A stretch of 64,000 nucleotides of DNA from Micrococcales bacterium 72-143 (GTDB taxonomy: Bacteria; Actinomycetota; Actinomycetes; Actinomycetales; Microbacteriaceae), in NCBI GenBank assembly GCA_001898835.1, contig MKVM01000005.1, positions 124,001 through 188,000 of the forward strand. The letters run 5' to 3'. Under the pieces are notes generated by a model. It saw only the letters and a program-made list of their open reading frames with translations, searched no databases and had not been told where the DNA came from. A program made the position numbers and the translations under genes. Positions 21,209 through 29,277 of this stretch are shown in pieces. Within the stretch, counting starts at the first letter, position 1. Each line of letters starts with the position of its first letter.

Positions 21209-22524
21209 GCAGGCCGCAGCACTTCGGCTGGTTCCTCGCCCGCGGCTTCGGACCGCAGGGCTGGGGGCACCCGTACCTGGACTGGAACTGGCGCTGGACC
21301 GATCCCGCGCTCTACCAGCAGGCGGTGCGCGAGCTCGAGCAGGCCGGTCTCGACCTGCTCATCATCGAGGACGCCCCCTCGCTCGGAAGCCCCACCACGA
21401 TCGACCTGCGGGTGCGGCAGGCCTTCGGCGGGCCCAAGCACGACCCGCTGCTGCTCGCACCGTACCTGTTCGCGGCGACGCAGCACCTCGGCATCGTGCC
21501 GACCGTCAACCCCGCCGCCACCCTGCCGTACACAGCGGCCCGGCAGTTCGCGAGCCTGCAGCACCTGTCCGGGCACCGGCTCGGCCTCAACGTCGTCACC
21601 GACACCGGAAGCGCCCGGCACTTCGGCGACGCGCCGCCGCTCGGCCACGACGCCGCCTACGACCGCGCCGAGGAGTGGCTCGCCGGCATCCGGGCGCTGT
21701 GGCGCAGCTGGCCCGACGACGCGCTCATCGCCGACCCCGCGCGCGGACGCTACGCCGACGGCACCCGGCTCGAGGCGGTGCGGCACCGCGGCGAGTACTT
21801 CGCCTTCGACGGGCCGCTCAACGCGATCCCGTTCACGGACGGCGAGCCGGCGATCGTCTCCCCCGGCGGCTCGGGGCGGGGTCTCGCCTTCGCGGGGGCC
21901 AACTCGGACGTGCAGCTCGCGCTCGCGCCCCTCGACGTCGAGAGCATCCGCGCCTACCGGTCGAGGATCCACGCGGCGGCGATCGAGCACGGGCGCGCAC
22001 CCTCGGACATCACGGTGCTCTTCGCGATCCAGCCGGTACTCGTCGGCAGCGCGGAGGAGGCCGACCGGCTCGTCGCCGCCTCCGCGCACCCCGACGATGC
22101 CACCGTCCGCACGATCGCCGAGAAGCAGTCGAGCGACCTCGAGACCGACCTCGTCTCGCTCGACCCCGCTGCGCCGATCCCCGCCGGCACCTTCGGCGAG
22201 CACGTGTCGCACGGCAGCATCGCGCGGCTCGTGGGGGACCGCGATCCGGCGACGACCCCGCTGCGCGAGCACCTCGCCGCGCTCGCGCGGCTCGGCAGGC
22301 TCTCCGACGGCTCCGGGTTCGTCGGCACGGCCGAGGAGCTCGCCGACCTCATCGAGCATCTCGGGGAGGCGGCCGACAACGACGGCGTGCTGTTCTGGGG
22401 CGACCTGCACCCCGTCACGGTGCACCGGATGCTCGACGAGCTCGCGCCGATCCTGCGGCGCCGCGGCATCCTGCGCACCGAATACGCCCCGGGCGGCCTG
22501 CTCGCCAATCTGCGCGCCTTCTGA
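21205..22524 (+). CDS. LLM-class FMN-dependent monooxygenase (NtaA/SnaA/DszA family)
   Basis: HLSGHRLGLNVVTDTGSARHFG, GEYFAFDGPLN, SPGGSGRGLAFAGANSDVQL. Confidence 0.88.
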   Translation: MSRPQHFGWFLARGFGPQGWGHPYLDWNWRWTDPALYQQAVRELEQAGLDLLIIEDAPSLGSPTTIDLRVRQAFGGPKHDPLLLAPYLFAATQHLGIVPTVNPAATLPYTAARQFASLQHLSGHRLGLNVVTDTGSARHFGDAPPLGHDAAYDRAEEWLAGIRALWRSWPDDALIADPARGRYADGTRLEAVRHRGEYFAFDGPLNAIPFTDGEPAIVSPGGSGRGLAFAGANSDVQLALAPLDVESIRAYRSRIHAAAIEHGRAPSDITVLFAIQPVLVGSAEEADRLVAASAHPDDATVRTIAEKQSSDLETDLVSLDPAAPIPAGTFGEHVSHGSIARLVGDRDPATTPLREHLAALARLGRLSDGSGFVGTAEELADLIEHLGEAADNDGVLFWGDLHPVTVHRMLDELAPILRRRGILRTEYAPGGLLANLRAF

Positions 22525-22599
22525 CGCGCACCGGCGCCCTCGTCGCGCCTTCGCGCCATACGCCGCATCCCGCCGGCATCCCGGATGGGGCGCGCGAGA

Positions 22600-22630
22600 A
22601 GGGGGCCGGGGCACGCGGCCCCGACCCCCT
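22600..22630. terminator. Bidirectional-type hairpin between convergent genes
   Basis: agggggccggggc-acgcg-gccccgaccccct, 13-bp stem with one mismatch. Confidence 0.6.
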
Positions 22631-22642
22631 CGATCCTGCGGA

Positions 22643-23554
22643 TCAGACCAGGCCCTGTGCCTTCAGCCACGCCTTCGCGATGTCGGCCGACGACTTCTGG
22701 TCGACCGTCGACTCGACGTTGAGGGCGACGAGGCCCTCGGGCGTGAGCTTCGCACTCACCGCGTTGATGACGTCCGCGATCTTGTCGGCGATGCCCGCGT
22801 TGACGAGCGGGACGACGTTCGAGGCCAGGAAGAGCCCGTCGGGGTCGTCGAGGGTCACGAGGCCGTCGGTCTGGATGCGCGGGTCGGCGCTGTAGACGTT
22901 GGCGATGTTGACCGTGCCCGCGAGCAGGTCCTCGACGGTCGTGTCGCCGGTCGCCTGGAACTGCACGTCGACGCCGTACTTCTCCTTGAGGCCCGCGGGA
23001 CCGTAGGGGCGCTCCTCGAGCTCCGGCGGACCGCCCAGCACGAGCGGCACGTCGACCGACGCGAGGTCGGTGAGGCTCGACAGCGAATACTGCTCGGCGA
23101 ACGCCTTCGTGACGTTGTAGGAGTCCTGGTCGGTCGCCGGCGACTGGTCGAGCACCGTCAGCCCCTTCGGCAGCGCCTTCTTCAACGCGGCGTAGACGTC
23201 GTCGGAGCTCGTCGCGGTCGTCTTCTTGTCGTAGTACTGCAGCAGGTTGCCGGTGTACTCGGGGAACAGGTCGACCGAGCCGTCCTCGAGGGCCGGCAGG
23301 TAGGCGTCGCGCTGACCGATGCTGAAGTTGCGCTCGACCGTGAAGCCGGCGTTCTCGAGGGCCTGCGCGTAGATCTCGGCGATGATCTCGTTCGAGTAGT
23401 ACGCCTGCGAGCCGACGACGATCGTGCCGCTGTCGCCGGTATCCGTGTCGCCCGGGGTGAGCGGATCCCCGGAGGCGCACCCTGAAAGGGCCAATGCCGC
23501 CCCAACCACGACCGCACCGAGTGCGAGCCGGCCCTTGTTCCGTGCTGTGAACAT
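22643..23554 (-). CDS. Glycine betaine/choline-type (OpuC/OsmF-like) substrate-binding lipoprotein
   Basis: Lipobox LSGCASGD; SGTIVVGSQAYYSNEIIAEIYAQALENAGFTVERNFSIGQRDAYLPALEDGSVDLFPEYTGNLLQYY. Confidence 0.92.
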   Translation of the reverse strand: MFTARNKGRLALGAVVVGAALALSGCASGDPLTPGDTDTGDSGTIVVGSQAYYSNEIIAEIYAQALENAGFTVERNFSIGQRDAYLPALEDGSVDLFPEYTGNLLQYYDKKTTATSSDDVYAALKKALPKGLTVLDQSPATDQDSYNVTKAFAEQYSLSSLTDLASVDVPLVLGGPPELEERPYGPAGLKEKYGVDVQFQATGDTTVEDLLAGTVNIANVYSADPRIQTDGLVTLDDPDGLFLASNVVPLVNAGIADKIADVINAVSAKLTPEGLVALNVESTVDQKSSADIAKAWLKAQGLV

Positions 23555-23571
23555 CACGTTCTCTCTTCTCT

Positions 23572-24306
23572 TCAATCGGTGGCCTGTGCCACCACCGCGC
23601 GGCGCCGGGTCGGCGCACCGCGGACATCGGGGGTGCGTCCCGCGGTGACCCCCCGCGGGACGACGAGGTGCTGCAGCAGGGCGAAGACGCCGTCGAGCAC
23701 GAGGGCGAGCGCGACCACCACGAGCGCGCCGCCGAGGATCTGGTCGAAGCGGCGCAGCGGCAGGCCCTGGATGATGTAGTAGCCCACGCCGCCGAGGTTG
23801 ACGTAGGCGGCGATCGTGACCGTTGCGACCACCTGCAGGGTCGCCGAGCGAAGCCCGCCGATCAGGAGCGGCAGGCCGAGGGGCACCTCGACGCGCCACA
23901 CGATCTGCCACTCGGTCATGCCCATCGCGCGCGCCGCGTCGATCACGCGGCGGTCGATCGCCTCGAAGCCGGAGTATGCGCCCGCGAGGATCGATGGGAT
24001 CGCGAGCAGCACGAACGCGGTGACCGCGGCCTCCGGCTTGTGCAGCACCCCGAAGACAAGCACGAGCAGCACGAGCAGCCCGAACGACGGGACGGCGCGC
24101 GCGGCGCCCGAGACGGCGACCGCGACCTCGCGTCCGCGGCCGCTGTGGCCGATCCACCAGCCGAGGGGCACCGCGATGAGCCCCGCGACGACGACCGAGA
24201 CGAAGGTGTAGAACAGGTGCTCGCCGATGGCCTGCGGCAGCGGGTGCGAGCCGCCGAGCCGGTCGGGCGAGAGGATCCAGGCGATGGCCTCCGCGAAGAG
24301 GTTCAT
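23572..24306 (-). CDS. ABC transporter permease (OpuCB/D-like)
   Basis: VPSFGLLVLLV, GAYSGFEAIDRRVIDAARAMGMTEWQIVWRVEVPLGLPLLIGGLRSATLQVVAT. Confidence 0.93.
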   Translation of the reverse strand: MNLFAEAIAWILSPDRLGGSHPLPQAIGEHLFYTFVSVVVAGLIAVPLGWWIGHSGRGREVAVAVSGAARAVPSFGLLVLLVLVFGVLHKPEAAVTAFVLLAIPSILAGAYSGFEAIDRRVIDAARAMGMTEWQIVWRVEVPLGLPLLIGGLRSATLQVVATVTIAAYVNLGGVGYYIIQGLPLRRFDQILGGALVVVALALVLDGVFALLQHLVVPRGVTAGRTPDVRGAPTRRRAVVAQATD

Positions 24307-25001
24307 GCGCGACCTTCCGCCCCCGCCACCGCGGCGGGCGGCACCCGCTCGATCGGTGGGCGCACGGTGCGCCGCCGTGACCACGGCATGAGCAGGCGCC
24401 CCGCGAGCACGAGGAGCGCATCCAGAACGAGGGCGATGAGCATGACCGCGACGACCCCGGCGAGCACCTCGGGGATGATGCGCCGCTGCAGCCCGTTCGT
24501 GAACAGGTACCCGAGGTTGTCGACCCCGATCAGGATGCCGACCGTCGCGAGCGCGATAGTCGACACCGCGGTGACCCGCAGCCCCGCGAGCACGACCGGA
24601 CCCGCGAGCGGGAACTCGACGCTCCAGAACCGCCGCCACGGCCCGTAGCCGACCGCCACCGCGGCCTGCCGCACGGCCGGGTCGACCGAGCCCAGCGCAT
24701 CCGCGATCGAGCGCGCCATGATCGCGACCGCGTAGATCGTCAGCGCGATCACGAGGTTCGCCTCGGAGAGGTACCCGATGCCGAACACCGTGGGGAGGAG
24801 CGCGAAGAGCGCGAGCGAGGGGATCGTGTAGAGCAGGCCCGTGACGGTCAGCACGACACCCCGGGTGAGCTTGTAGCGGAAGGCGAGCCAGCCGAGCGGG
24901 ATCGCGATCAGGAAGCCGAGCACGATGGGCAGCGCGCACTGCCGCAGGTGCTCGAGGGTGAGCGCCGCGATCAGGTCGAGGTTCGCGAGAACCCAGGTCA
25001 T
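24303..25001 (-). CDS. ABC transporter permease (OpuCB/D-like)
   Basis: LTVTGLLYTIPSLALFALLPTVFGIG, AVAVGYGPWRRFWSVEFPLAGPVVLAGLRVTAVSTIALATVG. Confidence 0.93.
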   Translation of the reverse strand: MTWVLANLDLIAALTLEHLRQCALPIVLGFLIAIPLGWLAFRYKLTRGVVLTVTGLLYTIPSLALFALLPTVFGIGYLSEANLVIALTIYAVAIMARSIADALGSVDPAVRQAAVAVGYGPWRRFWSVEFPLAGPVVLAGLRVTAVSTIALATVGILIGVDNLGYLFTNGLQRRIIPEVLAGVVAVMLIALVLDALLVLAGRLLMPWSRRRTVRPPIERVPPAAVAGAEGRA

Positions 25002-25819
25002 GCGTCGTCCCCGACGAGCACGCCCTGGGTGCGGCCGACGGCGTCCACCAGCACCGTGCCGCGGGGGGTGAGCTTGGCACGCAGGGCACGCGAGCCGCGC
25101 TCGGCGCCGATGAAGGAGGCGACGAACTCGCTCGCGGGCGCCTCGGTGATCTCCGACGGCGACCCGAGCTGCGCGATCTGCGCACCCTTCTCGAGGATGA
25201 CGACCTGGTCGCCGAGCAGGAACGCCTCGTCGATGTCGTGCGTGACGAACACGACGGTCTTGTCGAGCTCGCGCTGCAGCCGGATGGTCTCCTGCTGCAG
25301 CTCCGCGCGCACGATGGGATCGACGGCGCCGAAGGGCTCGTCCATGAGCAGGATGTTGGGGTCGGCGGCGAGACCGCGCGCGACCCCGACGCGCTGCTGC
25401 TGTCCTCCCGAGAGCTGGCTCGGGTAGCGCTTCGCGAGCGCCCGGTCGAGCCCCACCGTGTCGAGCAGCTCGAGCGCACGGGCACGCGCCTCGCGCCTCG
25501 GCACGCCGTTCAGCACGGGCACCGTCGCCACGTTGTCGACGACGGTCAGGTGGGGCAGCAGGCCGCCGTTCTGCATGACGTAGCCGATGCTGCGCCGGAG
25601 CTTCACCGGGTCGCGCCCCTGCACGCTCTCACCGTCGATCAGGATCTCACCGGAACTGGGTTCCACCATGCGGTTGATCATGCGCAGGAGCGTGGTCTTG
25701 CCGCTGCCCGAGGAGCCGACGAAAACCGTCGTCTGGCGCGCGGGGATGACCAGGCTGAACTCGTCGACCGCCACCGTGCCGTCGGGGAATCGCTTCGTCA
25801 CCGACCGGAACTCGATCAT
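24998..25819 (-). CDS. ABC transporter ATP-binding protein (OpuCA/ProV-like)
   Basis: VGSSGSGKTTLLRMINRMVEPSSG, LSGGQQQRVGVARGLAADPNILLMDEPFGAVD. Confidence 0.95.
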   Translation of the reverse strand: MIEFRSVTKRFPDGTVAVDEFSLVIPARQTTVFVGSSGSGKTTLLRMINRMVEPSSGEILIDGESVQGRDPVKLRRSIGYVMQNGGLLPHLTVVDNVATVPVLNGVPRREARARALELLDTVGLDRALAKRYPSQLSGGQQQRVGVARGLAADPNILLMDEPFGAVDPIVRAELQQETIRLQRELDKTVVFVTHDIDEAFLLGDQVVILEKGAQIAQLGSPSEITEAPASEFVASFIGAERGSRALRAKLTPRGTVLVDAVGRTQGVLVGDDA

Positions 25820-25833
25820 GCCCGCCCCTCGCC

Positions 25834-25858
25834 GGACCGGTACGGGGGTGACCGGTCC
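25834..25858. repeat. Perfect inverted repeat upstream of the QAT operon
   Basis: GGACCGGT-acgggggtg-ACCGGTCC, 15 bp upstream of the ATPase start codon. Confidence 0.8.
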
Positions 25859-25964
25859 ACCTCCACTCAACCGTACGGAGGCCCACCGACGCTCGGGGGT
25901 TGCGAAACGTGACGGTCGTGACTAGGGCGCGGCGGGCGAGGAGGCCGCCGGCTGCGGCCGCCGC

Positions 25965-26612
25965 TCAGCGCGGGATCGGCAGGTACTCGGCGAGGATCGC
26001 ACGCACCGCATCGCGTGCCGCGCCGAGGCGCTCGGGGTCGCCCGCCGCGTCGCGCGCGAAGGCGCGGGCGACGAGCGCGTCGGCTGCCTCGACCGCGAGC
26101 TCGAACCCGGAGCGCACGCGGGCGTCGTCCGCGATCCCGAAACGGGCCGCGAGGGCGTCGAGGATCGTGCTAGCCATGACGGAGTTGCGCGGCTCGCCCT
26201 CGGCGGGGCGCAGGTCGAGCACGTCGCCCAGCCGCAGCGACGCGAAGCCGACCTCCTCGCGGAAGAAGTCGACGAGCACGTCGAACGAGGCCGAGAACGC
26301 GGCGAGCCAGTCGCCGTGCTGCGGCTCGGCGATGACGGCGACGACACGCTCCGTGATGCGCTCCTCGTTGCGCACGGCGAGGCTCTGCAGCACCGCGATG
26401 CGGTCGGGGAAGTAGCGGTACACGGTGCCGATCGAGGCGCCGGCACCGTCAGCCACCATGGCGGTCGTGAGCCGCTCGTATCCGATCTCCGCGACGACGG
26501 CGGCAGCCGCGTCGAGGAGTGCGGCGAGGCGCGCGGTGCTGCGCGCCTGCATGGGCTCGTTGCGGATCAGGCTCGCGTGGATGTCGCGGGCGGCTGACAG
26601 GGTCTCGGGCAC
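25965..26612 (-). CDS. TetR/AcrR family transcriptional regulator
   Basis: ARLAALLDAAAAVVAEIGYERLTTAMVADGAGASIGTVYRYFPDRIAVLQSLA. Confidence 0.93.
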   Translation of the reverse strand: MPETLSAARDIHASLIRNEPMQARSTARLAALLDAAAAVVAEIGYERLTTAMVADGAGASIGTVYRYFPDRIAVLQSLAVRNEERITERVVAVIAEPQHGDWLAAFSASFDVLVDFFREEVGFASLRLGDVLDLRPAEGEPRNSVMASTILDALAARFGIADDARVRSGFELAVEAADALVARAFARDAAGDPERLGAARDAVRAILAEYLPIPR

Positions 26613-26693
26613 GGGTCACTCCTCGTCGTTGCGGTGATTGTAGCCCGTCCTGGCCTTGGGACGGGCTGAAGATCGGCGTGACACACTGGACGG

Positions 26694-27749
26694 ATGGAGC
26701 CAGCCGCCGAGGCCTCGCCCGCCGACGCGGCGGGGCCCCGGCGCCTCCACCTCGCCGCGCGCATCGAGGATGCGGTCCACCGCTTCCGCGAGCGGCGCGG
26801 GCGCAGGCGCGGTCTCGTGCCCACGATCATCCCGTTTCCGGGGTACGGCGGCGACGGCTGGCTGCGCGTCCTCGGGCGCGTGGTGCTGGTCAAACCGGGG
26901 CGACGAGCCCCCGATCGCTACACGAGCATCCGGGGCTGGCGCAGCTTCACGAGCGTGCCGGTGCGCGACGCCGAGATCCGGGTGCGGGCCGGCGATGCCG
27001 AGCACGTCATCCGCGCCGACCGCGGCGGCGTCGTGGACGCGCGCGTGGAGGCCCGCCTCGCCCCGGGCTGGGGCGCGGCGCTGTTGACGCTGGAGGGGGC
27101 GGACGCTATCGAGGCGCCCGTCTTCGTGGTGGACGCCGCTGTCGGCTTCGGTCTCGTCTCGGACATCGACGACACCGTCGTCGTGACCGCGCTGCCCCGT
27201 CCGCTGCTCGCGGCCTGGAACACCTTCGTCGTCAACGAGCACGCGAGGCGGCCCGTGCCCGGGATGCCGGTGCTCTACGACCGGCTCATGACCGCGCACC
27301 CCGGTGCGCCCGTCGTGTACCTCTCGACGGGCGCCTGGAACACGGTGCGCACGCTCGACCGCTTCCTCTCGCGCAACCTCTACCCGCGCGGGTCGTTCCT
27401 GCTGACCGACTGGGGGCCGACCCCCGATCGATGGTTCCGCAGCGGGCAGGAGCACAAGAAGCTCGGGCTCGCGCGGCTCGCGGATGAGTTCCCGGGGGTG
27501 CGGTGGCTGCTCGTGGGCGACGACGGGCAGCACGACGAGGAGCGCTACCGGGAGTTCGCGGACGCGCACCCCGCGAACGTCGCCGCCGTCGCGATCCGCG
27601 AGCTCACCTCGGGCGAGGCGGTGCTCGCCGGCGGCCGGGCGCAGCGCGAGTCGCACGAGGGCGAGGCTCCGTGGGTGTACGGGGTCGACGGCGCGGAGCT
27701 CGCCGAGCAGCTGGCGGAGCTCGGGCTGCTCGCGGCCCCTCGCGCCTGA
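26694..27749 (+). CDS. App1-like (DUF2183) phosphatase-domain protein
   Basis: GLVSDIDDTVVVTALPRP...PVVYLSTGAWNTVRTLDRFLSRNLYPRGSFLLTDWGPTP...LLVGDDGQHDEERYREFA. Confidence 0.9.
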   Translation: MEPAAEASPADAAGPRRLHLAARIEDAVHRFRERRGRRRGLVPTIIPFPGYGGDGWLRVLGRVVLVKPGRRAPDRYTSIRGWRSFTSVPVRDAEIRVRAGDAEHVIRADRGGVVDARVEARLAPGWGAALLTLEGADAIEAPVFVVDAAVGFGLVSDIDDTVVVTALPRPLLAAWNTFVVNEHARRPVPGMPVLYDRLMTAHPGAPVVYLSTGAWNTVRTLDRFLSRNLYPRGSFLLTDWGPTPDRWFRSGQEHKKLGLARLADEFPGVRWLLVGDDGQHDEERYREFADAHPANVAAVAIRELTSGEAVLAGGRAQRESHEGEAPWVYGVDGAELAEQLAELGLLAAPRA

Positions 27750-27848
27750 GATACACGGACGTTGTCCCCCGGATTGGGGGCTGCTAGCGTGGGGCCACCC
27801 CCCGCGCCGGCGACCCACCGGCTCCTCCCCCACCCGAAGGGATCGGGC

Positions 27849-28139
27849 ATGCCCGGCCTGCTCACCCTGCTGCTGATCGCCCTCGCGGCAGCCGCGCTCA
27901 CCGCGATCGCCTCCGCCGTCGTCGTGCTGCGTCGCGCCGGACGGCTGCGGATGCGGCACGGCCTCGCCTCGGGCGCCCTCGCGCTCGTCACGGGGTTCGC
28001 CGCCGTCGCCGGGGTCGCAGCACTCCAGCCGGTCGCGCCGCGAGCGCCGGCGGTCCAGCCGGCGCCGGCGGTCGCCGTCGTCGATGCACCGGATGCGGTG
28101 GTCGACGTGCAGCTCGCCACCCTCGCCCTGGAGGAATGA
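27849..28139 (+). CDS. Hypothetical membrane protein
   Basis: MPGLLTLLLIALAAAALTAIASAVVVLRRAG..., two TM segments. Confidence 0.55.
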   Translation: MPGLLTLLLIALAAAALTAIASAVVVLRRAGRLRMRHGLASGALALVTGFAAVAGVAALQPVAPRAPAVQPAPAVAVVDAPDAVVDVQLATLALEE

Positions 28140-28179
28140 GGCGGAGGGGCACGTCGCCGGTCGACGGCACACTGTCCTC

Positions 28180-29277
28180 ATGAGCCCACGCCCCCCGGCA
28201 CGCGCCCGACGCCTCCTCACCGGCCTTCGGCTCGCGGCGCAGGGCATCGCGCGCCCCGCCGCCGCCGGCCCCGTCGACGCGGTGCGCTCCCTCCTCGCCA
28301 TGCAGGGTCAGGACTATCCGGGCGTGCTCTGGTCGGTGGGGCTGCGCAGCGGGGCGACGGAGGCCGAGGTGGAGGCGGCCCACGCATCCGGCGCCCTCGT
28401 GCGCTCGTGGCCGTTGCGCGGAACGCTGCACCTCGTCGCCGCCGAGGACCTCGGCTGGATGCTGTCGCTCACGGGCGAGCGCACGGCGCGGCTGGCGGCT
28501 GCACGTCACCGCGAGCTCGGCCTCGATCAGGCCGACTTCGCGCGTGCCGCCGCGATCGCGCGCGAGCGGCTGGCGGGCGGTGCGCGTGCCGACCGCGCGG
28601 AGCTGCTCGAGGCGTTCCGCGCCGGCGGCATCCCGACCGACGGGCAGCGCGGCCCCCACCTGCTCGGCAACCTCGCGCACACGGGGCTCGTCGTGCTCTG
28701 CGGGCGCACCGAGTACGCGCTCCTCGACGAGCACGTGCCCGATCCGCGCCGCCTCGAGCCCGACGCCGCGGCGGACGAGCTCGCCCTGCGCTATTTCACG
28801 GGGCACGGGCCCGCGACGGTCCGCGACCTGGCGTGGTGGTCGGGACTGCCGCTCACGCTCGTGCGCGAGGCGACGGCGCGGGTGCGCGACCGCCTCGACG
28901 CGGTCGAGGTCGAGGGTGTCGAGCACCTCATGCGCTCGGGGCTCGAACCCGACGGCGACGGCGTGCACGCCCTCCCGGGGTTCGACGAGTACCTGCTCGG
29001 CTACGCGGACCGCTCCGCCGCGCTCGCGCCGGAGCACGCCGACGCGATCGTGCCGGGCGGCAACGGGATGTTCCGCCCGACGATCGTCGCACGCGGCGAG
29101 GTGGTCGGCACCTGGAGCCGCGACCGCACCCGGACCGCGGTGCGGGTGACCGCGAGCCCGTTCGGACGGTTCTCCGCGACCGCCCAGCGGCGTCTCGCCG
29201 CCACCCTGCGCCGGTACGGCCGATTCCTCGGCCGGGAAGTGGATCTCGGAGCTCAGCCCGCCGTCAGCAAGGGGTGA
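28180..29277 (+). CDS. Winged helix DNA-binding domain-containing protein (AlkZ/YcaQ-like)
   Basis: LLAMQGQDYPGVLWSVGLRSG...RGTLHLVAAEDLGWM...LPGFDEYLLGYADRSAAL. Confidence 0.88.
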   Translation: MSPRPPARARRLLTGLRLAAQGIARPAAAGPVDAVRSLLAMQGQDYPGVLWSVGLRSGATEAEVEAAHASGALVRSWPLRGTLHLVAAEDLGWMLSLTGERTARLAAARHRELGLDQADFARAAAIARERLAGGARADRAELLEAFRAGGIPTDGQRGPHLLGNLAHTGLVVLCGRTEYALLDEHVPDPRRLEPDAAADELALRYFTGHGPATVRDLAWWSGLPLTLVREATARVRDRLDAVEVEGVEHLMRSGLEPDGDGVHALPGFDEYLLGYADRSAALAPEHADAIVPGGNGMFRPTIVARGEVVGTWSRDRTRTAVRVTASPFGRFSATAQRRLAATLRRYGRFLGREVDLGAQPAVSKG

